Assembly (NCBI GenBank): GCA_950295325.1
Contig: OX485809.1
Coordinates: forward strand, 27,900,001-27,964,000
DNA length: 64,000 nucleotides
Direction of reading: 5' to 3'
Origin: Polytrichum commune
Lineage: Eukaryota > Streptophyta > Polytrichopsida > Polytrichales > Polytrichaceae
A program made the translations under genes and the position numbers. Numbering within the stretch: the stretch's first letter is position 1; each line of letters opens with the position of its first letter. Shown in pieces: positions 21,424 to 33,898 of the stretch. The notes under the pieces were generated by a model. It was given only the letters and a program-made list of their open reading frames with translations, was not told the DNA's origin and did no database searches.

Positions 21424-23407
21424 TTGTAAGCTCAAATTTCTGCCTATAGCATGGCTTGTAGGCTCAATATCAGAATTTAGTGAAAACTAGAGGCAATAGG
21501 CAGTTAGAAATCATCATGAATGGGTGTAGGGGGTATTGCCATTTCAAGGTGGTTGCCAAAACCACCTTCCCTTCCCTTTTGGTAAAGAGGAGGTCAACCA
21601 TTGAATGCTCAGGCTATTTTCTTAAGGTAGAATCCAATGTAGTCTCAAGATAGAAGCAATAGGCTTTCTTGAAGGTTCAACACTGAGGGATTGAGGTTGA
21701 ATACTTAACATTAGGTAATTTTCAAGAAAGACGTTTGTAGATGTAGAACTATTTTGAAAGAGCCGAGTGATTCGGACTCTAATTTGTCTTGAAAACTCTG
21801 ACAATGAGAGTAAAAAATTGTCAAAGGGCAATTGACAGGACTAGAATTTTGATTGTTGATTATGTTTTGGAATGAAAGTAATGTCTTGTGTGATTGCTAG
21901 TGATGGCCATGAGCATTGAAATAAACAAACCAACCACCAAGAGGGCGAGAAAGATCAATGGTAATGTTTGAGAGTTAGTAAAGATTGCTACCAAACTATG
22001 GCCATGAGCATGAGTGATGTCTCACTCAATCTAAGATAGAGAGTGAAGGTTAATTGCCAAGGAAAGAGAAGGGCAATAGCCTTGTGGAGGATAAAGAGAC
22101 GGAAGCCAGTAAGGCAAACATGTGAGAAGGTTGTGAGAGCATGAGCTAGCAAAGACAAATAGTCTTAGGCAATAGGCCAACAATTGGCAAAGTCAAAGTA
22201 ACTTGAGAGAGGAGCTTGAGAGAAAGAAGTTGTGAGAGTAAGTGATTAATATGCAATAATCTTAAAACAAGACATCCAACATGAGAGAGGTAAGTGTAGG
22301 CAATTAGTCAAGAACGTGTAAGAGATAGCAATAGTCCCGAGAGAGTTAATTAAGAAGACAATAATATGGAATTAGTCAAGAAGAGGCGATTGCCTGCTAA
22401 GGAGAGAAGAAGCCGAGGCGCTTGACAAAGGTCATAGCATGTAAAGCGAGGAAATCGCCGAATGTGAAGACAAAGAGGATGAGCATGAGATGGGCAGTTA
22501 GAATTGGAAGAGCTGGTAGAGATTGAGAAAGGCGATTGGCTTGAGTGAGAGAGGAAACGACGTTGAGAAATGAAAGAGGTATAGTCACGAGAGGAAGAAC
22601 CGACTAGGCCATAGGTTTCACAAGTGTCTCCCCTTAGTGTGAGAGAGAAAGTGCAGAGAGGCAATTATGATAGAATATAGCCTGGGAGTAGTTACTGGAC
22701 TTGACATGGTACAAGTCTAGTGGTATGAATGTAGGCAATGGACATATTAACTAGTAGTAGGCTATAAACTGCAAAAGACAGTAGCACCTAGAGAATGAGA
22801 TGTTGTTTGAGTAGAGTAAGATTTTACCAAAGACAATTCAATTTGAGAATAAAGTAGTCTAAGGCTTTAATTAATCGATATAGCCTAGTTGTTGATGCAT
22901 TGATTTTACATAATCTTGTGGATAGTTGTTGTGAAAAGTCACCAGATAAACTGATGATGAAGATGGTGATTACAATCTGGAAGAATTGCTGAATGACTGT
23001 AAGTTAAACTAAGAGGAATTAAATTTGAGATTATTGCAAAGCATAATTCATGACATGTAAAGACCATGCGGGTATTCAAAAAGACATTACCCTTGACTTT
23101 GTTCCAATGAATAGCCATTGACAATTTGCCAAGCTAGCTTCATAACATGATTAGAGGATGAATTTAGAGGAATATAAGCTCACACACACATAGGAAGAAA
23201 CTCACCCACGATAGTGAAAGCATAATGAACCATAAGAGCGTGAATTAAGCTTAATAAAGGAAGAACAAGAGAGTAAAAGACCTAGATTGTTATTATAATC
23301 ATTAATCCAATGTGACATTAACCCTTATAAACACTAGCTCAGTCTTCCCTGTGATGTAGCTCATTGGGTTGTTTTTGTGTAGTAATGAGTGATAGAAAAA
23401 ACCTAAC
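21424..23407. mobile_element. 1,984-bp insertion in the LINE with 8-bp duplication
   Basis: TATATTAT lies at 21416-21423 and again at 23408-23415, and removing one copy plus the intervening DNA would join the LINE coding sequence in frame. The insert is purine-rich (many GAGAG and GGCAATAG words) with no long ORF and no evident TIR. Its ends are TTGTAAGCTC and AAAACCTAAC. Superfamily unassigned. Confidence 0.75.
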
Positions 23408-24698
23408 TATATTATGCATCTTAAAAGCCCCACCTACAGATAAACCACCCTTCACACCTAGCCCAAACCTCAAAGTACAAATAATTGACTTCAAATATTG
23501 TAATGATAGACTCCCCGCAGAAGCCACCAAACGAGAACTTTATAAATACACCATTCTCCACCCACTTCTATCCCAACTTGGATGGTTTGTACTACCACCC
23601 ATTAAAATCACGGTAGGAATAAGAGGAACTATACATACAACAATAATTGTTCAACTCCACCAAGACCTACAAATCCCCAACTCCAAAATTCATAAACAAA
23701 TGGAATCCTTCTCCCAAATTGCTATAAGGTACCTAACACACATGATCCAAAACAAAAGGGAATTAGAAAAGAAACAAGCCCCAATCCCACTTGATTAAAC
23801 ACATTTACTAACACTAAAACCCAAAACTAACAGAGAACACATAGCCCTAACACTAACCACACAGTTCACCTATGAAAATAGGCACTAAGCCATCCCCACT
23901 ATCATGCTCATGCAAACATAAGAGGGAGGCGGTGAATGGATATAGCACGTCAGGGTAAAAGGATTTGACATTTTTTTTTCTTTCCTTTCTTTGCTTCCCA
24001 TGCCCATGCATACCCGCCATATTGATGACATTATGTCCATGCCGATGCTCATAACCCCCCAAGACGTGCACCATGCCCCCAGGGATGCCTATGCCACCTT
24101 AGCTCCATGCCCACCATCTCCCTTGGGTTCCTCCACCATAGATTCCACCTTTTGCACCTGTAGTCTCCCCACCATTCCATATTTGTTTCCTCTTTCTTTT
24201 GTCACATGTTTGTTTTTGGATAAATCTTTGGCATGTGAACCTTTTTCTTTGAGTTTTTGTTTTTAAGACAAGAATTTTGGGAAACAATGGGGCAAAAACC
24301 TCACCACCACCACAGTTCACGATATCACTACATATAGATGGTAGATGTGAACTTTTAAAGTAAATTTGCCTCGATCATGTATGCAAATAAGCTATCGGAA
24401 AAATTAAAAATTCACATGACCCCATTTATTTGTACAAAACTATGTGGAACTATACCCCTTCCATATATAAACTTTCTAGTCCAAATTTAGAGAAAATATC
24501 CATTTGTACACCCACGTGACACAAGGGGTGATGTGACTACTAAACTACTACTTAGTAGTCGACATGATGGCCAATTGCAAATAGCAATTGACATAGTAGT
24601 TGATTGCAAAAAGAAATTTAAAAGAAAAAACTATAAAAGTTCCAAAAAATTTGGACCGTTAGATCTTGTTCGCTATGAGATGTAGTGATCTATACTTG

Positions 24699-24729
24699 TT
24701 ATTATTATTATTATTATTATTATTGTTAT
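24699..24729. repeat. (ATT)n microsatellite
   Basis: About nine TTA/ATT trinucleotides starting near 24697. Confidence 0.85.
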
Positions 24730-24809
24730 CATTAGTATTTTTTATTTTTTAGTTAGCAGTTGACTAAGTAGCCGACTACTTTAGGTGGGTGTAATCATGA
24801 TAAATTAGA

Positions 24810-24998
24810 CCAAAAAAATTCTATGGTAAACTAAAGCCATAGTGTTTTTGGTCAAACGTCTAAAAATATTATCAAAGTGTTGTTTGAAATAGATTTTTTT
24901 TCATGATGACCTTTATTGTTGTGTTAGATACTCAAATATAATATCACAATAAGATTTCTCAAAAATTATCATAAAAAGTAATGCTCAAAAGAAAATGT
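24810..24998. mobile_element. R1 family copy 3 (fragment)
   Basis: Matches the R1 interior (TTTTTGGTCAAACGTCTAAAA, AAAGTGTTGTTTGAAATAGAT, GTTGTGTTAGATACTCAAAT). Truncated at both ends. Confidence 0.6.
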
Positions 24999-25329
24999 TG
25001 GAGTAGTAAGTTTGATGGTTTACCAAGGGGTAAATTGACATAGTAAACCCCTAGTCTACAGTTTGGTCGATTGCAAATGAAAATAATAATAATGAAAATG
25101 AAAATGAAAATAATATTTATATAATGGTCCATGATTCTTTTGGAGATTTTAAATTTTTTAGCAGTTGACCAAAAGCAGTCACTTGGTTGGTCAACTTCTA
25201 GGAAAACCCCAAAAAAATTAAAATCCAAGTAAAATTATGAACCATTAGATCTGGAATTCAAATATGGCATCTAATAAGATTTAATGGCCCAAATCCAAAG
25301 AACAAAACTCAAGGAAGCGCATGAGCACT

Positions 25330-27142
25330 TGTGAGCCCAAAAGGGTGCCCACATTTAGTCTTAGACCCTTGAAACGTTAGTTGATGCACTTTGAAGTAGC
25401 ATGTTACTTCACAAAAATATAAAAAGAGTGAAATGTTAGTCTTAGAAGTACCATGTTGTAAGAGGCTAGGATGTGAGTTGTTATTGTGTTTTTACCTTCG
25501 GAAGGATTTGAGTGAATGAGGATAGGTAAGGAGAACTTGGATTGAGTAGTTAGTGAGTAGGCTAGTACAAATGGATGGAGACAACCAAAGTGACTCAAGA
25601 GGCAAGTGCATTCGAATTGGGATGAATGGAGGATCACATGGAGCGCACAAGTGGACCACCTCATCATGGCCACTTAATGGGGAAGGCCCAAGGAAGAATG
25701 CAAGGTGGAGGATAAGCAAATTCTCAAAGCACCAATCAAATCACGAGTTAAGCATCGTGGTTTGAATTAAGTGGTGAGCGACGATTTGGGAAAGTAAGGG
25801 GAGAAAGTTATGGCGGCGGAAAGCGAAGGAGGCTAAGTTTGGGTTGAAGCATCCCAAGTTTAGTAAAGTGTGGTAGGTAGAAAGCCAAGGCTAGTTAAAT
25901 GTTCGAATTAGGATCCTTGTTGATCATTTGAGGGAGGAAGGCTTAGAAGATAGGATTGGCGCCTACTAAGTAGGAGGAAATCTCAAGGGCTTATCGTGAG
26001 CCTTGAGGGTGCTCACCCCCTCAAGCTTACTATATAATCCCTCATTCTTCCCTCACTCATCCTCTCTTTCCTTTGTGCTCCAAGGCACCCCACGAGTTAT
26101 AAGTGTGGGTGTGGGAAGCCATATTGGAGCACATGTGTGTGCTTAGTTTTTAGTTTGAGAGCCAAGGCTTGTTAGCCTTGAAGAGGGCTTGACCTCTTGG
26201 TAGAATTAGTGTTGACGTGAAGGATTTTAAAGTTAATTCATGATTCCAATTTGTGGTACTTTAAGTTCATGTTTTGAATACACGTGGTTGCAAGTTCCAT
26301 GTTTAAGAGTTGAGCACTTGATGCTGTGATGAGTGCAAAAATATACTTGTGTGGATTAGTTAGTCTTAGTGAAGTTAGGAAATTCTCTCTCCCCCTCTCC
26401 TCTCTAGGATTTTAGGATTTTAGGATTAGAGAAGAATTGTGTGATTAGAAAGGGGTTGTTAGTAGAATTAGGGAAATTAGGTAGGAAGATTAGTTAAGGG
26501 CTTGAATAATTAGTGAGGTAGTTGGGGATTACAACTACAAAGTTGTGGGTTTATGAAGGAGCTGGGTTTATGAAGGAGCTGGGTTTGTTTAGTTAGAAAG
26601 TAAAGAGCTGGGTTTATGAAGGACCTGGGTTTGTTTAGTTAGAAGCTAAGGAGCTGGGTTCATGAAGGACCTGGGTTTATGAAGGAGCTGGGGTTGTTTA
26701 GTTAGAAGCTAAGAAGTTGGGTTTATGAAGGAGCTAGGTTTATGTAATTAGAAAGTAAAGAGATGGGTTCATGAAGGAGCTTAGTAGATAGCCTACCTAA
26801 TTAGCTCATAGACAAGTAGTTAGTTACATTATGCTAGTTAGTGTCATGTGTGGCTTTCACAAGTAAATGTATTTGAGATTGACTATAGAGAATAGTGTTT
26901 TTTTTAACACTTGCATCCTCTCTTTAAAAATAAACCACGTGCACAACTTAATGGAGAATGTGGAGCACTCTCGCGATGGCAAGACAAAGGAAGCAAAGAC
27001 CAAAGTTAAATCCAAGACCACTTGAAGGGTGAACCTTGCACTATGGACTCATCCAAGTCCAAATCCAATACCGCGGAGGAATGTGAGCCCAAACCCACTA
27101 CTCGGACTACGGACGCTTAAGGGTGGGGGGTTTGGCCTCACA
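25330..27142 (+). repeat. 5' LTR
   Basis: 1,813 bp, TG...CA termini. A TATA box (TATATAAT at 26031) follows a GC-richer segment and likely marks U3. Degenerate tandem units built on GGGTTTATGAAGGAGCTG lie at about 26548-26780. Confidence 0.97.
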
Positions 27143-27144
27143 TA

Positions 27145-27165
27145 ATTGGTGCGTCTGCCGGGAGC
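27145..27165 (+). promoter_or_regulatory. Primer binding site, tRNA-Asp-like (imperfect)
   Basis: TTGGTGCGTCTGCCGGGAG starts 3-4 bases after the LTR. It resembles the complement of a plant tRNA-Asp 3' end (TGGCGCCGTTGCCGGGGA) but with several mismatches, so the tRNA assignment is tentative. Confidence 0.55.
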
Positions 27166-28051
27166 GAAGCGGAAGGTAGTTACAAGACTTGGAGGCGACT
27201 AGGAGACTTGGAGGCAACTAGGAAAAATTGGAGACACAAACTTGAGAGAAGGGAAGGAGCACCCGAAACTCGGTAAGTATTCTCTCTTTGGGTTACATTT
27301 GAATTCATTGTATTTCAACTATTCCTTGGAATGAATTGCATTGGCAATTACGCAAATTCATTTTTGAGGAAGGAGCGCGGCGAAGATACGTCCTCAACCT
27401 TTTTGGGGATTTGCTAAGAACTTAAAAGGAACCTATAACCGAGTAGCTCATTAAAACATTAGAGGGTAAATTCACCTTAGGACATTGAACTTTGACACTC
27501 ACCTCGGGGTGAGTCTCAAAGTTTTGGGAGTTGTCATTTCATGCTCTAGATTAAATTAATATTTCACAAAGTTTATGGTGTTGTTACATTGAGTCACGAT
27601 TGAGGGGAGTGCTAACTCACAGGGGGATGCGATTGCTCAAGGTATGTTTATTTCTTCAAAGTGAACTCATTAACTAATTAAGGAATGCCTTTTGTACTCG
27701 TGATTGTTGTTATCCGTTGTAGAGGGTAATTCCCGAATTGTGGATGGTGTGAGAAGTTGAAGGGTGAAGCCTCGACTTTTAACATAATCTACTCGGAAGG
27801 TCACCCCCTCACAATCGGTATTGTGGTGAGTGTTAATTTGCGGGAAGGTGCGGAGGTGATGCTCCGACTTAACCAAAAAATTAACATGAACATGCCTATC
27901 CCCTATTGGGATTCTTTCACCTAAGTGGGCTTGCAGGTTCTTTTCCTCACCTCCTAAAAAAATTATAACCACACCAAGACAAGTGAAAATATTAAGAGGG
28001 GAATTGCTAGGATTATGTGTGGTCAAGTGAGGGTCGATCGATTCTTATGGA

Positions 28052-31000
28052 ATGCAAGGTAGGACTCGCTCACAAAAACCAAGTTTGATAATAGGACTAG
28101 AGAAATCTACTCGAAAGAGGCGGTCCTCTAAAATCAGTGATAGATTAGAACAAGATAATGTTAGAATAGAGAGTTGTTTGAACGTCGAACCTAGAACTAG
28201 GTCAATTCTAGACACCTTAGAACTTGGAGCTCAACTTGAAGAGGAGATCACTCCCTCCAAATTGAGTGGTGAAACTTCTTCGGAAAATTACACACTTAGA
28301 GAAGAATTCCCGGTAGAAGTTGATAGGGGATTGTTGAATAGTTCACCGGTCACCATGGCCGAGGAACGGGGGATGGATCCACCACCCATACCCCCAATTC
28401 CGCCCATACCTCCTATACCTCCAATAGACCCATTGGTTAGGCCAAGAGGCCTACCAATTGTGGTTCCACAAAATTTAGCGGCGATGGATATGCCATCTCA
28501 TCTCCCTAAATTTTATGGGACCAAGGATGAGGACCCCTCTCGGCACATGGAACGGTATATCGAACGGTTGGCTAGCTTCCTCATAACCGACCCGGGTTAT
28601 TGGTTAGTGTGGTTTCCTACCACTCTAGAGGGGGAAGCCTATGAATGGTATCGGGATCATGCCGAGGGACATTTTAGGGGATGGGAACAATTACAAAGGG
28701 AGTTTCTTAACGAATTTAGGCCGGAAGTGGGTCAAAGTACCGCATTAAGGGCATTGTCGTCATTGAAGCAAGGAAGGGAGGAAGAAATTTCGGCTTACAT
28801 TAGGAGGTTTGATTTAGTGTGCACTAGATTTGTGGGTACCATGCTCAACGACGACACGCTAAAGCAATTTTTCATTCAAGGGTTTTTTAAGTCCGGAACT
28901 ATTAGGGGTGTTCTAGAAAGGAATCCCTTGACCTTGGCGGATGCCAAGCGTGCGGCTAGAGATATTGAAAACTTGGATAAAGATCACGAAAGGCTATGGA
29001 GAAGGGAGGATGAATTGATCCCACAATTCATCCCCATACGCCCTAGGGTGGTAGCGGTAGAACCCGCTAAGTATGAGAACCAAATTCCATATGCCATTGT
29101 GGACACCGGTCCCCGACCTTTAGCGGTTAGGGAACCGGCACCTCTTTTGGCACTACCGGCCCCTAGAACGGATCCACACTTGGAGGAGGTTGAGAGAAGA
29201 CTAGGTGCTAGCCAACTAGGATTCCAAGAGGCTATGATAAAACAAATGCAAAGCCTCACGGATCAAATGTCATTAATGATCCGGAGTCAACAACCGGGGC
29301 CTCCACCCCCGGTTGAGTCGGGTAGGCATTCTTCCGGATTATGGTGTGTCCAATGTGGCCAACCGGGCCACACGCGTCAATTTTGTAGAAGTGGACAAAA
29401 CCGTGACCAAAGAGGAAACGGTAACCCACCTCAACAAAATCAACGAGGTCAAGCGCCACCTCACTATGGAAATGGAAGCAATAGAGGACCACAACCTAGA
29501 GGGCAAGGTGGCCAAAATTTAGAGAAGAAGGAATTTCATCCCTTTTGTGGAAGGTGGCACGCTCAAGGACAATGTTGGTCCGAAGGTCAAGAGTTTAATT
29601 GTAGCAATTGTGGAGGAAGTCATCCCTCGGATATGTGTCGCCAACCGGACAAAATAATTAATGTCCCTTACCCGGTGGCTAATCCACAACAACAAGCAAG
29701 GGATAATATGCGAGGTGCTAGGCCACAAGGAGTACCGGCCAATGAACTTAGGCCACCTAACTTATACTATGACCATAGTAATGCTAGGCAAACTTTTCAT
29801 CCACCGGCGGGCTTGCAAACTACAACCGGTTACATTCCAATACAAAATAGACAAGGAGTTCCACCTAATGGTAGTAACGGGAGACAAGCGCCTCCAACGG
29901 ATCCGGGACCATCTAACTCCCAAGATGTTAGGTTCATGGATGGAGTGTTGGAGGCCACATGTGATGACATGCTTCCTCTCCCAACGAGAATTGGAGAGGA
30001 GCAAAGTCAATGGCCTCCTCACACCAATGCTATTACATATGAGTTAGTGAAGGGTAAGGGTGTGGTTGAAGAAGCACCTGCACTAGCGGTAACTACTAGG
30101 GCTAGGAGAGGGGATGCCCCGTTGGAGGTAGGAATAGGAGAGCAAGGAAATTACTCTTCGGATGAAGAGATTAATCTCTCCGAGTTGGATAGGGTAGCTA
30201 GAAGAGCTACTAAGGATGTGGAGAGGGAAAATATAATTTTACAAGATAGGGAGAGGACTAATGCGGTACATGACTTGGATAATAGCGATGTGGGTGAATG
30301 GGAAGGACCGGGGGTTCCCGTAGACGAATTCGATGTAGTGGGTAATTCTAAGGTGGAAAGATCTACCGGGTACGACTTGTGGGCGGACCTTAGTACACTC
30401 AAGGCGGATATTACTTTCGGCCAACTATTGGAAATTTCACCCACGGCAAGGAAAACATTAAAGGAGGGAATGCCGGTACACAAGAGGATGAGGAAGGTGA
30501 AAGCTAAAATAGCCGCTAGGATCCAATCACAAGGTGGAAGAGACGTGAAAGCTATAGAAATAGAAGTTGTTATAGTAGATAAGGTGGTTCCTAATGTGCT
30601 AGTCGACGGAGGGAGTAGTCTAAATATACTACCGGAGGATACTATGAAAAAATTGGGACTTGGACTCACGGGGCCTTCACCTTTGGTCATAAATATGGCA
30701 AATCAAAGTTCGACTACGCCTTTGGGGATGATCAAGGATTGTAGAATGACTACGGGAGGTGAGGAGTACTTGGTCACCTTCCATGTCATTAAAATGCACT
30801 CCAACAAGGACACCTTCCCCATTTTGCTAGGTAGGCCTTGGTTGCGGATGGCGAATGCTATGGTCAATTGGGGTGGACCTAAACCATCCATCACTTATGG
30901 TCCGGAGGGTAATAGGGTCATAGTGTCCATTGGTTCATTAGAAGGATGGATGAAGAAGGAGATGTATTTGCCATTGGAGAAGGAAATTGATGACTTAAAC

Positions 31001-33898
31001 GAGAATGAGATTGGCAAGGCATTGGTGGGAGTCGTCCATCCCGAAGGTCAAAGGGTTGTTATAGATTCGGGCTCGGGAAGTCTAGGTCCTAATTTTTACA
31101 ATTATGGGGATAATGGGGATTATGCCCAATGGCTAAGGGAGTACCCCGAGTCCGAGGTTGATGTAATGGTTACATTTCACCAAGTAGGCTTAGGGAGTGA
31201 ATTTCCTAGTGTTAGTTTAGGAGAGGGCTCATTGTTGGAGCCATGTGAGGTGCTCACCGAGGAAGAGTGGGTTAGCGGTGGGTTAACACCTTGGGTAGAT
31301 GACGTGGAAGAGGGTGAGGTTAGTTTAATTCATGTAGATGGGACTCAAGAGGAGGATGTGATTATTGAGTCATCGAAATTGGAGGAGCCTTTACATTTCA
31401 AGACCACGTCTACGGGGATAGTTGTAGGTCAAGATGTGAAAGATTACCCCAATGTGCCTTCCGATTGGTATCGGAACAAAGAGGAACAAGCACATGTGTC
31501 GGAAGCGGATTGGCGGTACGTGGATGTGAAATTAAAGAATGGAAAAACCCGACAAATGAAGATGGGCTCCAAATTGGGGGAGAAAGAGGTTAGGGAGTAT
31601 AGCAATTTGGTGGATGAGTTTAGTGATACTTTTGCATGGTCCTACGATGAGCTTAAGGGAATTCCTAGGGAAATGGTAGAGCACCGGATTCCTTTAATTC
31701 CGGGGGCGAGGCCAATTAGACAAAAGGAGAGGAGGATGAATCCTCAATTGCAATTGTTGGTGAAAGCGGAATTGGAAAGGTTATTGAAGGCCGGGTTTAT
31801 CAAGCCGGTGGAAATCACGGATTGGGTTTCTCCTATGGTCTTAGTAAAGAAAAAAAATGGGAAATTAAGGGTTTGTGTCGACTATAGGAAATTGAATTCG
31901 TGCACACAAAAGGATCACTTCCCCTTACCTTTTATCACCTTGTTGCTTGAGGAGGTTGGAGGTCATTCGCGATATACCTTTATGGATGGGTATGCGGGTT
32001 ATAATCAAATTTCCATAGCCCTCCAAGATATCCATAAAACGGCTTTTACTACACCTTGGGGTACTTTTGTGTGGGTAGTGATGCCATTTGGGTTATGTAA
32101 TGCCCCGGCTACTTTCCAACGATTAGTAATGTATATCTTCACCGACTTGTTGTTCAAATCCATGACCGTCTTTGTGGACGATTTTAGCACACAAAGTAAT
32201 GTGGATGATCACCTACATTGTGTTAGGGAGGCATTGGTTAGGTGTAGGAAGATGAGGTTAGCATTGAACCCGGATAAGACATTTTTGGGAGTGAATAAGG
32301 GAGTGTTGTTGGGTTATGTTGTTAGTGAGAAAGGTAGAGAACCCGATCCGGATAAGATTGCGGCCATAAGCGACTTGGCAACTCCAACCAATTCCAAGGG
32401 GATCTCTAAGTTGTTAGGACATGTGGGATGGTACCGGGAACTTATTCCTAATTTTTCAAAGATAGCGGTGCCCATTACCCATTTGCTCAAAAAGGATGTC
32501 AAATTCGAGTGGACGGATGCTTGTCAAAAAGCCTTTGAGGAATTGCGGGATAGGTTGAGCACCTATCCGGTGTTGATACCACCCAATTGGGGTAAACCTT
32601 TTCACGTCTATTGTGATGCTAGTAATGTGGCAATAGGGAGTGCGCTTTGTCAAGCAACGGGAGAAAAAGAAAAGGATCAACCTATAGCTTATGCGAGTAA
32701 GCAATTGACCCCCGCCGAAAGAAACTACTCTACAACGGAGAGGGAGTGCCTAGCCATGGTGTTTTCCGTTAAAAAGTTTAGGCATTACCTCATGTGCAAC
32801 CCGGTTGTATTTTTTGTTGACCACATGGCTATCAAGTATCTAATTAACAAGGCGGAGTTAAGTGGTAGGTTAGCTAGGTGGGTTTTGTTATTAGAAGAAT
32901 TCGACTACACGGTGGAATATAAACCGGGTCGTATGCATTTACAAGCGGACCACTTGTCTAGGTTGTCGGAGGAGATAGGAAAAAATCCGGTAAATGATAT
33001 GTTAGTAGATGATAGCCTCTTTGTGGTCACTTCTACACCGGAGTGGTATGCGGGCATAGTGGAATTTCTAACAACCCACAAGTTGCCCAAAGAGTGGACA
33101 AAAGAAGAGAGAAGGAAGGTGAGGGTAAATAGTAGGCAATTTGTTGTAGTGGGCCATAGGTTGTTTAGAAGGGGGTCCGATGGTATTTTACGACGATGCG
33201 TGTCAAAAACGGAGGTTGAAGCGATTTTAATCGCTTGCCACGATAGCGCTTGCGGCGGTCACTTCTCGGGTCAACTCACCGGGCAAAAAATACTTAGAGC
33301 GGGCTACTTTTGGCCTACACTATTTAAGGACGCCCATGACTATGTAAGGAAATGCGACGCTTGCCAACGGTATGCCCGAAACGACCTTAGAATGGAGATG
33401 CCTTTACATGTATCATTACCCTTAATTCCTTTCGAAAAATGGGGCATCGACTATGTGGGTGAGGTCCATCCCCAATCTTCAAAAGGAATGAAATATATTG
33501 TGGTGGCAACCGAGTACCTCACCAAGTGGGCGGAAGCCAAAGCGGTGAAGACCGACACGGCGGAACACGCGGCAACATTTATGTACGAAAACATAATTTC
33601 GCGGTTCGGGGTGCCGAAGATCCTAGTAAGCGATAGGGGTACTCACTTTTTGAATGACTTGATTCGAGAGATGACAGAGAAATTTAAAATTGATCACCGG
33701 AAGACTACTCCCTACCACCCACAAACCAATGGACAAACGGAAAGGGTTAACGGAATTTTGGTGAGTATACTACGCAAGACGGTTATAGACTCGAAGCGGG
33801 ATTGGGATACGAAACTAACGGCGGCACTTTGGGCATACCGTACAACCTATAAGGTAACTACGCGTGCTACACCATTTTTCCTTAGTCTATGGTCTTGA
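28052..33898 (+). CDS. Gag-pol polyprotein, Ty3/gypsy, frameshifted near its end
   Basis: 1,948 codons from ATG 28052. Domains with approximate residues: gag core 135-300 (EAYEWYRDHAEG); a CCHC knuckle near 431 (C-x2-C-x4-H-x4-C) and a second zinc-binding cluster near 510-530; protease with LVDGGSS near 850; reverse transcriptase with FVDDFS near 1374; RNase H starting YCDAS; integrase HHCC zinc finger near 1730 and catalytic Asp, Asp, Glu near 1800, 1861 and 1896. A pro-rich PPIPP stretch lies upstream of gag. The frame ends early at 33896-33898 because of one extra base in a T run at 33875-33879. The integrase core is complete before that point. Confidence 0.95.
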   Translation: MQGRTRSQKPSLIIGLEKSTRKRRSSKISDRLEQDNVRIESCLNVEPRTRSILDTLELGAQLEEEITPSKLSGETSSENYTLREEFPVEVDRGLLNSSPVTMAEERGMDPPPIPPIPPIPPIPPIDPLVRPRGLPIVVPQNLAAMDMPSHLPKFYGTKDEDPSRHMERYIERLASFLITDPGYWLVWFPTTLEGEAYEWYRDHAEGHFRGWEQLQREFLNEFRPEVGQSTALRALSSLKQGREEEISAYIRRFDLVCTRFVGTMLNDDTLKQFFIQGFFKSGTIRGVLERNPLTLADAKRAARDIENLDKDHERLWRREDELIPQFIPIRPRVVAVEPAKYENQIPYAIVDTGPRPLAVREPAPLLALPAPRTDPHLEEVERRLGASQLGFQEAMIKQMQSLTDQMSLMIRSQQPGPPPPVESGRHSSGLWCVQCGQPGHTRQFCRSGQNRDQRGNGNPPQQNQRGQAPPHYGNGSNRGPQPRGQGGQNLEKKEFHPFCGRWHAQGQCWSEGQEFNCSNCGGSHPSDMCRQPDKIINVPYPVANPQQQARDNMRGARPQGVPANELRPPNLYYDHSNARQTFHPPAGLQTTTGYIPIQNRQGVPPNGSNGRQAPPTDPGPSNSQDVRFMDGVLEATCDDMLPLPTRIGEEQSQWPPHTNAITYELVKGKGVVEEAPALAVTTRARRGDAPLEVGIGEQGNYSSDEEINLSELDRVARRATKDVERENIILQDRERTNAVHDLDNSDVGEWEGPGVPVDEFDVVGNSKVERSTGYDLWADLSTLKADITFGQLLEISPTARKTLKEGMPVHKRMRKVKAKIAARIQSQGGRDVKAIEIEVVIVDKVVPNVLVDGGSSLNILPEDTMKKLGLGLTGPSPLVINMANQSSTTPLGMIKDCRMTTGGEEYLVTFHVIKMHSNKDTFPILLGRPWLRMANAMVNWGGPKPSITYGPEGNRVIVSIGSLEGWMKKEMYLPLEKEIDDLNENEIGKALVGVVHPEGQRVVIDSGSGSLGPNFYNYGDNGDYAQWLREYPESEVDVMVTFHQVGLGSEFPSVSLGEGSLLEPCEVLTEEEWVSGGLTPWVDDVEEGEVSLIHVDGTQEEDVIIESSKLEEPLHFKTTSTGIVVGQDVKDYPNVPSDWYRNKEEQAHVSEADWRYVDVKLKNGKTRQMKMGSKLGEKEVREYSNLVDEFSDTFAWSYDELKGIPREMVEHRIPLIPGARPIRQKERRMNPQLQLLVKAELERLLKAGFIKPVEITDWVSPMVLVKKKNGKLRVCVDYRKLNSCTQKDHFPLPFITLLLEEVGGHSRYTFMDGYAGYNQISIALQDIHKTAFTTPWGTFVWVVMPFGLCNAPATFQRLVMYIFTDLLFKSMTVFVDDFSTQSNVDDHLHCVREALVRCRKMRLALNPDKTFLGVNKGVLLGYVVSEKGREPDPDKIAAISDLATPTNSKGISKLLGHVGWYRELIPNFSKIAVPITHLLKKDVKFEWTDACQKAFEELRDRLSTYPVLIPPNWGKPFHVYCDASNVAIGSALCQATGEKEKDQPIAYASKQLTPAERNYSTTERECLAMVFSVKKFRHYLMCNPVVFFVDHMAIKYLINKAELSGRLARWVLLLEEFDYTVEYKPGRMHLQADHLSRLSEEIGKNPVNDMLVDDSLFVVTSTPEWYAGIVEFLTTHKLPKEWTKEERRKVRVNSRQFVVVGHRLFRRGSDGILRRCVSKTEVEAILIACHDSACGGHFSGQLTGQKILRAGYFWPTLFKDAHDYVRKCDACQRYARNDLRMEMPLHVSLPLIPFEKWGIDYVGEVHPQSSKGMKYIVVATEYLTKWAEAKAVKTDTAEHAATFMYENIISRFGVPKILVSDRGTHFLNDLIREMTEKFKIDHRKTTPYHPQTNGQTERVNGILVSILRKTVIDSKRDWDTKLTAALWAYRTTYKVTTRATPFFLSLWS

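Larger units (their letters stand above)
19381..23800 (+). mobile_element. Decayed non-LTR retrotransposon (LINE), interrupted
   Basis: Remnants of one element on the + strand. The frame at 19382-19567 has ITTYAHDLAIL, the reverse-transcriptase YADD box with Asp changed to His. The frame at 19818-20015 (MKILNTFIRPDIEYV) fits the post-RT thumb. Around 21143-21290 is a CNLC...HLLSCC-type zinc-binding end followed by RHNKA. The frame at 23364-23798 (IDFKYCNDRLP) is the C-terminal part. The element has several stops and frameshifts and is inactive. It is cut at 21424-23407 by an insertion, and its coding sequence continues in frame on the other side. Confidence 0.7.

Noticed and set aside
21424-23407. 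Insert as a solo LTR
   Set aside because: Ends are not TG...CA and the duplication is 8 bp rather than 5.
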